This document shows, piece after piece, positions 1 to 10,902 of a DNA stretch of 64,000 nt. The stretch covers positions 3,515,114-3,579,113 of the forward strand of contig JASKMD010000018.1 in NCBI GenBank assembly GCA_030144725.1, in the 5' to 3' direction. The position numbers and the translations under genes were made by a program. The notes beneath the pieces were generated by a model that saw only the letters and a program-made list of their open reading frames with translations, did not search any database and was not told the origin of the DNA. The stretch comes from Haematococcus lacustris. Taxonomy: Eukaryota; Chlorophyta; Chlorophyceae; Chlamydomonadales; Haematococcaceae. The stretch's first letter is position 1. Each line of letters starts with the position of its first letter.

Positions 1-970
1 GCAGCAGATAGGAGGTCTTGTAGGAGGTCTTGTACGCTGCTGTACCATGCGCAGCCACCTGTGTGTGGCATAGCTGTACGGTCTGATGCGGGCGGCTGCA
101 GGGATGTTCACAGTTGCTGGCGGCAGCCGGGGGCTGTTCTTGCTCCTGTGCAGTAGCTGTTTGGGCTGCTTGGGCTGCACGCAGCTCCTGTAAGGCCTGG
201 TCTCTCCTTGCCACTCGCTTCATCAGATTACTACACTCTTTTTGCAACTGCTTGGAGTCTGCCATGCATGCCCTCAGTTGGACGCCCTTGTCCTCTGCGT
301 CTGCCATGGCTGCCATGGTTGCTGCATCAGCAATGGCTACATGCTGGTGCAGCAGCTCTGTCTCCTCAAGCAAGGCTGCGTTCAGCTGTCGCTCCTGCTC
401 CAGCAATGTTGCTGATGCATGGGCATCAGAGCTGGCATCTGCCGCTACAGCAGCGGCCGCTATAGACGAGGCCTCGGCTGCAACAGCACGGGCATCTGCA
501 GCGCACACTGCCGCTGTAAGCCTCACCACTGACTGCTGCAGCTGCTCAGCACACGAGGCTTGGTGATCCAATCGAGCTTGGGCTACATTGAGTTGTTCCT
601 GCACAATCAATGGGGGTGAAGGATAAAATGCAAGGTTGAAGGTTGGCTGGATGGCAGGGACGAGGCTAATTATGGCTGACCGTACCTTCAATCGTGCCAG
701 CTCATTTGCAGCAGAGACAACAATGATGTGGGCATGGATGTCAGCCCGCTGCAGAAGGTCATGGAGCTGCTTCTCCAACAGCTGCTGCTGCTGCTGCCAG
801 TCCTGCTGCCGCTGCTGCCAGTCCTGGTGCTGCTGCTGCCAGTCCTGCTGCCGGTGTTGCAAGTCATGGTGCTGCTGCTGCCAGTCCAGTTCTTGCTGCT
901 GCCAGTCTTGCTTCTCCCGTGCATTCTCTTCCTGCACCTCTTGTAGCCGTTGTTTGGTAACATTCAGCGT
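1..970 (-). CDS. Coiled-coil protein, partial (runs off left edge)
   Basis: Two exons are visible on the minus strand. The upstream exon (970 to 686, 95 codons) begins after a TTCAG acceptor and ends at AAG before GTACGG. The next exon starts at 598 after GATTGTGCAG and stays open to or near the window edge. The first exon is dominated by Gln/Trp/Asp-rich repeats of the form DWQQQ, ideal for a helix. The second is an Ala/Glu/Gln-rich helical stretch (LLEQERQLNAALLEETELL is typical), predicted coiled coil. The intron is only 87 bp and both sides are in phase 0, which supports the model. No catalytic motif is visible and I do not recognise the family. The 5' exons were not found; they could lie beyond the decayed DNA at 1-5 kb. 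Confidence 0.6.
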
Positions 971-1988
971 CTGAAGATAACAATGCAACACCACATCAGT
1001 ATGGGGAAGTGCACAATGGCTGGGCTGGGCTGGGCTGCCTTGCCTGGGCCCCTTTGGCGATGTACTTAGCAGTACGGGTCCATGGAGCACGGCCAGTAGA
1101 TACAAGCTCAGCCATTTTAGCGGACCCGGCTAGGCTTTGCTTCGAGCGATGGGGCATAGCTTAAAAGGCTTCAAGTGCGGCTGTCCTCGACCGAAAGGTC
1201 CATCGACGACTCCGACGGCAGGACAACAGTCTTTGCTACCAATATGTACAGTTCAGGCTGGCGGATTGCCCATCATTTTGGGCAAAAAGTCCCTGGCATG
1301 GCCATGTCTAACGCATTTTGGGGGTTTCATATAGGTTTTCATATATATTTATCAGCAGACATGTTATCCCGCTTCCTCCACAGTACATTTTTATGCATGT
1401 ATCCAATGCAGTTCCCCCGGTGTGCATTGCAAGGCGTTTGGCACGTTTGGCATACAGTTGATGCTTTTGGCAATGTGTCCCACACTACCACTCGCCATTG
1501 ACCGAGCTGATGCATGATGATGTCAAGTCAGCGCCAGGGGGTGAGTGTGTGGTACAGCTAGCTGCTGACGAAATTTCAGGTACAATGCCTCACGGCGTAC
1601 CCCCTCAAGCCGGCCATGAGACAAGCCTCTAGCAAACAACATGTAGCACACACTGTAGACACCCAGTAGGCACCTGGACATCGCCGAGGACATCGCCGCA
1701 ACAGCACACATACTTTAGGGCGCAAATAAGAGCGATGGAGCGCTCCTGGCGTTGCGTGCTGGTCGGGGCCCCCGAACATTGGACGGGGTCGCGGACCAGC
1801 CGATCACCATAGGCCTGTTCCTCCGAGCCGATGCTATCGTGCGCGGCGCTGCGTCACGGCGTGCCAATCTTACATCGTGAAGCGGTGTATAGAGTTAGTT
1901 AGGTCCGTTCGAAAAATGGGCATTTTTTGGCTTGCTTGTCTAGCCTGACACTGTCAGCCCAAAGCCCCCGTCGCCTCCACCAGGCCGC
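971..1988. other. Region without recognisable gene
   Basis: I see only short open frames with no family resemblance. A small perfect palindrome sits in AAAAATGGGCATTTTT near 1913-1928. The stretch could be an intron of the minus-strand coiled-coil gene to its left, but no acceptor or donor here can be tied to a coding exon. Confidence 0.4.
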
Positions 1989-2222
1989 TTGACGCGTGTC
2001 CATCCCTGGGCACTTGGCCATACCCCGCGCTTCGCAGGCGGGCCCCGGCACAAGCTTGCCCCAAAACCGCCCCAAAACTTGCGACGGAGCAGCCCCGCAG
2101 GATTAGCTGTATGGACCAGCAGGTCAGCCCCACGCTCCGTGCTGCACTGGGTCCTGCACTGCTTCAAGGAGCCGCGAGACCGCCCACCCAAGGCCCAAGC
2201 CCGGCAGCCTGTAGCACAATGA
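1989..2222 (+). pseudogene. Fanzor C-terminal tail relic (copy F1)
   Basis: The last 20 or so residues (PPKAQARQPVAQ before the stop) match the tail of the Fanzor copies at 25.8 and 34.1 kb, where a KRLRDxPPKAQ-type tail precedes the stop. The DNA after the stop (GCACAATGATGTGTGC, then TTCATGCCAAC) also resembles the 3' region of the copy at 7.7 kb. No RuvC motif survives. It is a truncated relic, not a working gene. The assignment rests on a short match, so confidence is limited. Confidence 0.4.
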
Positions 2223-2346
2223 TGTGTGCACTAGGCTGTTGCTTACATAAGCGCATGTGCTTCATGCCAACGTCTGATGCCCCGCCTCTAGTAGGAGATG
2301 GGGACAGTGAAGTAGGGATGGCGCGGACATCAAATCCGGGTTACAG

Positions 2347-3203
2347 TCAGCTGTGACACGCCTAATAAAATGTTCGCATGGGTCAGTTTGGGTCACACAG
2401 GCCACCTCAGGACAACGCGTTTGCACCAGCCCGCTCTATAGCTCAAGCCGTGTCTGTGTCGCTGGCCTCTAGTTCGGCCGCGATGGTGGTGGGCGAAGAA
2501 GTTTCCCCGCGGATGAGCCTATAGTAGTGGTCTCTATCACTGGGCATCGCACAAATCGTTCCAGCGACGAGTTTCAAAATCACGTGACTGTCCAGTCGAG
2601 CGCAACAGGAGCCGGAGGTGCATCTATAGTCCTAGTTTGCTCAGGTACGTGGCGTAATACCATTAACGCGACATGCCCCATGCCTTGACTGACCAGAATT
2701 CGGTGTTTCTCTGACTGGCGCCAGGCACTAGCCAGGGCTCCATCCGCGACCGTTGGCACACACATGTGTCCGTAGCAAGCACATCTACACAACAGGTAAG
2801 GTTACTGCAACATGCAAGTGAGGTGTGAGTGACAGCGTCTCAGCAAGCCCATGGCACGCCCAGCCATGCCACAGCCATGAGAACTAATAAAATGGTATGC
2901 CTCTTAGCTTGTGGCCTGTTTGCACCCAAATGAAAGTACAGCCCAAGTTTCGTCACGTGATGCTGCACGGTGTTGCGATAGGCATTCAGACCCGTACGAC
3001 CTTACAACAACTAGCATCCAATAGCAAGCTTGCGTCTTAAGCACATTTATTGTGGAGGGCGCCACAGGCTCCAGGCCAGGCACAACCATCAGCGGGATAC
3101 AGCGCAAAATTACGATTGCAACGCACCAGGCGCAATTGCTATCCGTGGCCTATGGGCTCCGTTCGTCTAAATTTGAATTTTCCTCAGGGCGTGTCACAGC
3201 TGA
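2347..3203. mobile_element. Non-autonomous TIR DNA transposon, 857 bp
   Basis: The ends are perfect 16-bp inverted repeats: TCAGCTGTGACACGCC at 2347-2362 and its reverse complement at 3188-3203. They are flanked by the same 7-bp direct repeat, GTTACAG, at 2340-2346 and 3204-3210, as expected for a target-site duplication. The interior has no convincing ORF, so it would depend on a transposase supplied in trans. A duplication of 7-8 bp suggests hAT- or Mutator-like relatives, but the superfamily is not determined. Confidence 0.8.
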
Positions 3204-4811
3204 GTTACAGGTAACGTAGCCCCTGGTTGGAGGGGAGATGTGCTCTGTACTGTCACACATACACGGCATGAGCTGAGTCAGCCGCATAGCACATGGCCTG
3301 GTCACAGTTGACATGCTACCAGAGGGCAGTGGGCGTCAGTTGGCATACAGGGTAAAGACGGACAGTTCCAGCATTTATGTGGCCTTCAACCGCACACAAG
3401 CAAGGTGCATTGTGTACCTGCAATTGAGCTGCTCTGCATACCTTCCCCAGCAACAGTTCATGGCATCGGACGTCTCACGTCGATAATGCCCCAGAAGAGC
3501 AGCATAATAGCAGAAATCCCCAAACCCCCTGTGGGGGAGGGCGACCAAGCGGCCCCGCGGCTAACGGATTCAGTGATGTGATGTTTCACTAGCTGCGACT
3601 GCCATCTCTTTGAAAGGATAATGAACACCCACGCCGCTGTTGGTTCAATACTCGCACATACGCGCCCAGCATGCAGGGTCTGGGTCCGACTGTTCCAATG
3701 ACATGCCATCCTATATGTTGGCAACATGCACCTAGAGCATGTGTTATTATTTGTACAGCACCTTCTCCATGGCATACAGGTCGAGGTTTACCTTGGGTTC
3801 AACTTAAAACCATGCAAACGTGGCATGGCTTCTACCACCAGCACTCACAATGAAAAGTTCACACCCCAGACGCTGTCGTGGCTTGCAAGCACACTCATGC
3901 TTTAGCTGCTAGCAGCCGACCCCTAGCTGTGCCCGCCGTAAGAATGGTATGCAAATGCTACTAGGTAATGGCATGAATACACCCCCCCTGCAGCTGTAGC
4001 AGGCTTGTGCATGTGTGAGGCGTCCATTGCCCCTGGCCTCAACGCTGCCACTGCCACCATTCCTGAGTGCTGCCTGATGTACGCTGCAGCAGTGCCAGTG
4101 TGTCAGGGCCAGCGTGCTGCCAGCCACGTGCGGCACCAGCTGTGACAGCCAGCATGGCTGCCAGGGCATGATCAATGCTGAGCATGCCTGCAGCCATGTT
4201 GCTTTCGCCAATGGTGCTCCCATCATCTGTATGCCTGTTGCATGCATGCACTTCTTTGTATACTGCTGCATGCATCTGCATTCAAAATTCTTTAGCACTG
4301 GCAGTCACAAGCAGTCCATCGCTCTCCACCGACTACTTGCTAGACTAGGCAATGGGTTGACACTGAGCTGCACCCTGCCTTGTTGCAATGCATATGTGCT
4401 GTGTAAACAACGCAGCCGACAGTCAGTGCTTTAGCTGAGCCGCTACCATCATTCCACAGCCCGCTCCCACCGTACATGCTGCCGCTACTCACCCCACTCC
4501 ATAACAGGAAAATCAGGTAGTGGTACCATGGAGCACAGCCAGGATGCAGCTTCACGTCATCAGGGCACTGCGACGCCGGGACTTGCTGCGACCTAGCGGT
4601 TTCTTTGCAAACAGCAGCTCCATCTCTGCAGGTCAGATGCACAAGGATGCACAGCAGGCAGCAGGAGCAATGCTGAGCAAGAGGGTGACTGATGGCAACG
4701 TCACAATGGCTCGCGGCAAGACATGCAACAGAACAGGCAGCAGCAGCGTGACGGATACACTGGGTATGATGTAGCAGTGGCAGGGCAGCGGTAGCAGTGG
4801 CTTGCATCAAG
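3204..4811. other. Region without recognisable gene
   Basis: About 1.6 kb of moderately GC-rich DNA with only short, family-less open frames on both strands. No splice-consistent exon chain or repeat array was found. Confidence 0.4.
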
Positions 4812-5025
4812 GGTGATTATGTTATCCCCACCCCAACAATGGCCATTGGTAGCGAATGCCATACAGCGCATTAAAATGTGACACATTCCATGTCCCTACC
4901 ATGGCGCACCGTCCCATTGCTGCAACAAGGGTACAATCTATAACCCCACCCCAGGTTGCGGCATTTTCATAGCAAATGCTATACATGCTGCTGGAAAATG
5001 GCACATTGTGTACCCCCACCATGCC
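4812..5025. repeat. Diverged tandem duplication, about 117-bp unit
   Basis: Two neighbouring segments, about 4813-4906 and 4930-5023, share the same order of words: CCCCACCCC, then a stretch with AGCRAATGCYATACA, then AAAATGKSACA, and an ending YACCATG. They differ at many positions, so this is an old tandem duplication. It lies just downstream of the stop codon of the minus-strand gene that ends at 5059. Confidence 0.5.
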
Positions 5026-5058
5026 TTGCCATCCCCTCTTCCTGGGCTTCTGTCTGGC

Positions 5059-8000
5059 CTAGTGCTCTTCCCTCCCTATCACCCCACCTGCATCCGTTGC
5101 ATCAGTAAGTCCAGTGCTGGCCGCTGCCCCACCGACTGGTGCCAGGAGGCCTGCAGCAGCTGCCAAAGCTGCAGTCTCCGAGTAGTACTTGCTGGGCAGC
5201 GGAGAGCCAATGGGGACGTGCACAGCCCCTGCTCCTGGCCCAGCCCCTGCTCCTGCCCCGCCAGCAGCCTCAGCCTCCTGATGATACGTCATCAGCAGGG
5301 AGGTGCGACGAGGCCTTGCCCCTGCAGCGGGCCGTGGTTCAGTCAAACCAGTGCCTGCAAGGTCCAGCGGTGGGACTGCCGCCATGCCTCCTCCACCAGC
5401 CTGCACCCCAGAGGATTCGAACCCTGGACCTTTCGAAGCTTCCGAACCCTCCCAAGCTGAGGGGCCACATGTGGGAGCAGAAGAAGTGAGTGGGCTGTTT
5501 ACAGGTGGCACGGCTGTGTCCCAGAGAACGCTGCGCCGCCGCCCCCTGGCTGGACCTGGTGATGGGGAGGCTGCAGCTGGGGGGCTGGGCAGCAGGCTCC
5601 CCACCTGCTGCCAGGTAGCCCCTGCAGGTGCAGTGCTGCCATGGGCCCCTGCCACTGTCGACCCTGCCGCAGCTGTAGCCGCCACACCAGCCCGCACATT
5701 GTCTTGTAGAGCCAGCAGCTGCTGCAGAACACTGTCCTTTGCCTCTGCCTCTTGAAAGGCAGCCTGCGCTGCTGCTGCTCCAGCAGATGCGGCAGAGGGA
5801 GCCACGTCTCCCCTCGCCAGTTGGGACACACGCCTGAACCTGCTGAGGCCCACTGCCGCAGCCACAGCCACGCCCATGGCATGATGCCTGCGCTGCCCCT
5901 CTGGTCTGCTGCTGCTGCTGTCACTGGGGTCAGCCACAGGGGAGAGGGGGTCCTCATCTGCCCCACACTCCACCACCCTGCCTCCTGCCTGGGCCACTGA
6001 CAACCAGTCAGGAGGGGGTCCAGGGCTTCGGGGAGGAGGCAGCAGTCCCAGGTCTCTGGACCAACCCTCACACCCTACCCCTGCTGCCCCTGCTGCCCCT
6101 ACTGCCATTGACCCGGGACTAGGAGCTCCCTGGCCTTGGCTGCAAGCGTCAGCTCCATTCACCTCATCCACACTCTGTTGCTGTCGGCCAGCCCGGCGCG
6201 AGAGCAGCGTTGACACTTGCGCATGGTGCCACCTGCTGGCCCCTGGGCCAGGACTGGGCAACTGGCCAGGGCCAGGGCTGAGGTGCTGAAGAGGGCGCAG
6301 CCGCACACAGCCCGCAACGCCCCCACAGCCCTCCCCGTCCTCCAGGTGTGACCTAACTGCCGAGCTAACTGCCTCATCCATGAAAGACTCCACACCAACA
6401 TCGGCAGAGCTAGACCCCAGCATCCCCTCATACCCCTTGCGCTGCTCCCAAGCCGCCACCGCCTCCTCTGACTTCCCTTCTGAGCTCTTAGCCAGCCCTA
6501 GCCCCAGGCCCTGGGAGCTGGCCCTCGAGCCTGGCTCCCAACCCCCTCCACTGGACAGCCGGCCAGCTGCAAGGGCTTGACAGCGTGAGTAGGAAAGGCG
6601 GCCTGGGCTGTCGGGACAGCTGCCGCGAGCTGCGACCAGGTCGGGCGGGGGACTGAGAGCAGCAGCGGGCTGCGCATGACTGGCTGACAGAGACGTGAAC
6701 AGGCAGGGGCTGCGGTGTGGTTCCACCCCGCGATTGAATCGTGCTGGCATGTGCAACATCGGCAGCAAGGCATCTACACCCGGGCCCTGCGGTGGGCTGC
6801 TGGCTGCTGCAGCAGCAGTTGTGGCAGAGCTGTTGCCTGGGCTGCGGTGTGGGGGCACGGAGGGCAGCAGCCAGTCAGGCAATTCACTGCTGCTCCCTGG
6901 TCTGTTCAGCACACCAGACAGGGAGTCATGCCCTGTGTGCGGCCCAGTGGAGCCAATAGGCAACGGGGAGGTGGCGGTGGTGGAGGGGCTGTGTTGGCTC
7001 TTGGCTCGTTGTAGTCGTATGTCGAGCATGGCACCACACTGGGATGCCCTGCGACCGTCTACGCCTGCTGGCTGGGATGGTGAGGCAACCAGGCTGGGCA
7101 TACGGGGGTCGCTGGGCAGGGGGCTGGCAGGCCCTTGCACACAGCCAGGGGTGGGTGCTGCTGCCGGCCTTGCCAGGGGACTGGGCGTGCCTGGCTGGCT
7201 GGAGTGGTGGCCAGGCTGGATCGTGGGTGGGAGTTTGTTGCTACCAGCGGATTTCGACCGTCCAATCAGCCAGGCAACGGGGTCATCGTCTTCGTCGTTG
7301 CTGGCAGGTGCACTGGTTACGCCATATGTGGTGCCCACCCAGTTTCTTTCACGCCGGCCTGCAGGAACCATGCAGGCAGAGGTCATGAAGTGCGGTCTGT
7401 TCTGTCTGCAGGAAGGAATTGAGAGTGAGAGTGGTGCCAGGCTGCCAGGCAAGGTGGTGACTGTGGATGAGTTCCGCACTAGCAGGGTCAGCTTAGCTAT
7501 GAACAGCCCCCAGCCCTGTGAGGCGGGGCTGGACCGCAGCAAGCCCCAGCCAGGTCAGGTGCAGCACCGCTTGTTGCGGTCAGCCTGGAGGCGCCAGTGC
7601 GGGGCCTCATGTGGTGCCCACAGCTGGACCAGGCTACCCCTGGGGACATTGCCAGATGGGTGGACAGGGACTGCAACGCAGCCCTCAACATCCAGCGGCC
7701 CAGCAGCCTGTAGCACAGTACCATGTGTGCCCTAGGCAATGCTTAAGCTGGTGCTTATATCAGAGCATGTGTTTCATGCCAACACCTATCGCCCCACCCT
7801 CATAAGGGGGTGGGGGTAGGAAGTTAGGTATTGGTGCCGGTTGTTTTAGGTTCAAATGGAGGCCCTAGTGAGGGACAAGAGGGCTGTCTTTGCATCTGCC
7901 TCTCTGCATCTTTGCATCAGGGATGCCACTGTGGGTACTGCGCATCTTTGGGCTGGCAGGATGATAATGAAAGGGACAATTGCACTGTATATGACAAATG

Positions 8001-8373
8001 GAGGCATGGGACTACATGAACGCACAATCAATTGGTAATGGGTGATTGCTTACTACATCTAGCGCCTGTAAACAAGGACATACCAGCAGGAGGATGTGTG
8101 TTGAGGTCGTCTTTCCCCTTGCCTATGTCGGCAGCACTGGGCAGCTGCAACAGCAGGAAAGAAACCTCTTGAGCTCAAACTCCGGAAAATTGATATGTAT
8201 GTGCAAGCTATCCCAACCCCATTTTTGCAAGTCGGGGCACCCACTTGAGCTGTAAATAGTGTTGTCACGAGAGACGCACGTCGGAAGCGTACAGCCTTTA
8301 CGCCGCTAGGGGCTTCGTGGCGAGGAGTATGTAAGACAGAAGTGTTTTCCCCTGGGTCTAGTGCGCTGTCCAT
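5059..8373 (-). CDS. Large disordered, Ser/Pro/Ala-rich protein (two-exon model)
   Basis: A long open frame (stop at 5059) rich in Ser, Pro, Gly and Ala fills 5059-7401. I place its upstream exon at 8373-8245 (43 codons from ATG 8373 to CAA before GTGGGT). It joins in phase 0 to 7401 after TTCCTGCAGACAG, giving about 823 residues. Both exons carry basophilic-kinase-like sites (RRAS, RRTSL, RRRSV), which supports joining them. A helical Ala/Gln segment with VLQQLLALQDNVRAGV lies in the C-terminal third. There is no recognisable catalytic domain or membrane segment. The intron contains an antisense Fanzor relic at about 7425-7885. The exon pairing is my inference; a start at ATG 7386 within exon 2 is the alternative. 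Confidence 0.45.
7425..7885 (+). pseudogene. Fanzor RuvC-II/RuvC-III relic with conserved right end (copy F2)
   Basis: Near 7450 the translation reads KVVTVDEFRTSRVS, the Fanzor RuvC-II signature with the catalytic Glu and its Arg-Thr-Ser. A Cys-containing segment follows. From 7645, in another frame, it reads [15 protein letters not shown], the RuvC-III signature with its catalytic Asp. A frameshift separates the two. The frame then jumps to the end of the protein tail, so about 100 bp seem deleted. After the stop the DNA runs to TTCAAATGGAGGCCCTAGTG at about 7853, shared with the copies at 11.5, 26.06 and 34.4 kb. The 5' two thirds, with RuvC-I, are absent. It lies antisense in an intron of the minus-strand gene. 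Confidence 0.75.
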
Positions 8374-8805
8374 CCCCTGTGAATTTTCGCTTGCCCAGTG
8401 TGGGTCTCTGTTCAGTTCAAATCCACTAAGGTTGAAAGTGCATGGCGCAGAGCGGGTACCAGAGCGGGCTTGTGATACACTCTGGTTCTTGGGGCGGTTC
8501 CCCCCCAAAGATAACATCAGCGATATTATGAGCTATTACTAGCATTATTGGTCCGGGGCTAATGTTAGCGGACACGCCAGGGAGCATTGCTGCCTTCACT
8601 GGCCCTTCGCTGGCGCTGCCACATATGCTACAGCACAGCCTGATTGTCCTGTGATGTTGCATTCTTGCATTCCTGCATTCTTGCATTCTTGCATTGATAA
8701 TTCATTCATTGCATGCAAGAATGCAAAAGTGAAAGAACGCAAAGTCCCAACCCAAATTGTGGCCTTGCACGTCTCTGTGAGCCCCACACCCCCGTATCGC
8801 GGGTG
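8374..8805. promoter_or_regulatory. Putative divergent promoter region with GCATTCTT repeats
   Basis: This 432-bp gap separates the proposed start of the minus-strand disordered-protein gene (8373) from the start of the plus-strand VTT gene (8806). At 8657-8697 it holds four to five copies of a GCATTCTT-like 8-mer. An inverted copy (GCATGCAAGAATGC, about 8710-8724) follows, so the single strand could fold back. No TATA box stands out. The promoter role is inferred from position only. Confidence 0.35.
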
Positions 8806-10868
8806 ATGGCAGCTCTAGGCAAGAAATCAATTCGCGTGTTCAAGGCTTTGCTACTCGTCGTTTCTTGCGCTTGCATTCTCCTGCTTGCACATTACTTCAA
8901 CGGAGACAGCATCACGCGAGCTTACGCTTATAGTGTGGTTCGTGCAAGCCATGTGACAGCTATGTGATGACCGATCACCCACATCCCTGCCAACAGCCCT
9001 ACTGCGTCGTCATTGGGTGATGTGGCTGGTTGCTAGTCATGCAATAAACGCCACACTTGCATGCCGCTTGACAGTTACATTCTTCCTGAGCTGCATCCGT
9101 GATGTTGCAGGAGCACAAGTGGGAGGTTCTGCCAGTGTTCATCCTTGTCAATGCAACGTCCACCATACTACTCCTTCCCTCTGCTCTCTGCCAATTGTTT
9201 GCTGGGGCTGTTTTCGGAGTACCGCTGGGCTTCCTTGCAGCCTTTGTAGGTGAGCCCACCCAGCATTGCCTGCCCTGCTCAAGGCAGCACTTGCGTAGAA
9301 GGGTGCAGCTGACTTCACCAGTCACGTGCTTGCTGTCTTATCCATCCGGCCAGCTTCCCCTGCACCCTACCCAGAGCTGTGCTACTATGTGGTGGGCTGG
9401 TCTTGACTGCTGCTGCCACCTGCACACAGTACCTGGGGCCTGCTAGCCAGCCCCTGGACCTAAAATGGAACATCCTATGGGCCTCTCCACGCATGCCCGT
9501 GTGCCTCTCCACCTCACCCCTGGCCTTTGTCTTTTGCTTGCTTACTTCGTAGGTACATACACAGGGCAATGCCTAGCCTTCCTCCTTGGCCGCTACATGT
9601 TCAAGTGAGTTTCCGGCCTTGCCGGTGCACACCGCTGCACACTCCACCATGCCTACCTGGTACGCCTACCTGGTGATGCAGCGTTGCTGAGCCCTCTTGC
9701 TCAGGCAGTGGTCGCCCACTCATAGAGTAGCGCAGTGTCCAGCCCTGCAACCTCACCGCCTGCGCTCCACAACCTACCACGCAACCGCTGCCTACCCCTC
9801 ACCTATTATTTCTTGTTGCACCAGAGCTGCCGGCCATGATAGCTCCTGGCTATAGCTGCCGGCCATGTGGCTAAGTGCTGGCAGTGTGGCAGGGTGCTTT
9901 GCAGCAACATAGATGACTCTTGGCTCTTTCAAGATTGGGCTTGGGTGGCCAACCATGCAGCTGCTTGCTGATCCGCTGCTATGCCTTGAGGCCTAAGCAG
10001 CACAGTGCCTTGCAGCCAGGCCCCAGCGCAGCTCCAGGGGGCGCCATTTGCTTCCCTTAACATGCAGCCAGCCTAGCGCTGCATTGGTGTCCCAACCCAG
10101 CCACCTGCCAAGTGGTTTGCATGGAGGCGAAAGCTCCAGCAGCCTTGGCCAACACAACAGGCACTCCAACAGGCATGGCAGCCTTGCAGCTACCCCTGCC
10201 CCTGCACCTCTTCCCTACAGCTGCCCCTGACCTTCCACATTTGCCCCTCAGCTACCAGTGCGCAGCTCTTCACAGCGTTACATCGCCGCAGCAGGCCAAC
10301 AATGCCCGTGCCAGTGCCAGTGCCACGGGGCAGCGTCACCCATCGTCATGGAGCAGCAGCAGCAGCAGCAAATGTTACTGCCAGCCCTACTTCTGACTAA
10401 GCGCAGCTGCCTTGTTGCCTGGATAGGAGAGGTTTGCAGTGCGTGCCTCAATGATGTGCAGCCACAGGTTCAGTGCCTGGTCAGGACAGTGGATGACTGT
10501 TTCTGGAGAAGTGCTGTGTACTCAAGAGCTGCTGCTGCAGGACAGCTAGTGGAGAGTTGTTGCAGGGATGCCTTGACTTCTTGCCAGCCTGTGCCTGCTC
10601 AGCGCTTGCCAGGCTGCTGCTGCAGGGATGCCCTGACTGCCTGCCTGCACTCACGCTTCCCCTCATGGACACTCATAGAGAAGGCGTTGTTTCAGAAGGA
10701 TGGCCTGCGCCTGGTCCTGCTACTGCGCCTGTCTCCAGTGCTCCCAGATAGGTGAGAGGGGGAGGCTGTAAGGGCGTGGGGTGGAGGCACTGGCGTCTGA
10801 GCACAACACATGGGGTGGAGATCATAATTGTGTGTCTTGCCGCTTTGCCAGATGCCATGCCATGCAAA

Positions 10869-10902
<34 letters not shown>

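Noticed and set aside
5405..5460. A tRNA T-arm-like GGATTCGAACCC word
   Set aside because: The supposed stem does not pair well on the minus strand, no A box lies at the right distance, and it lies within a coding frame.
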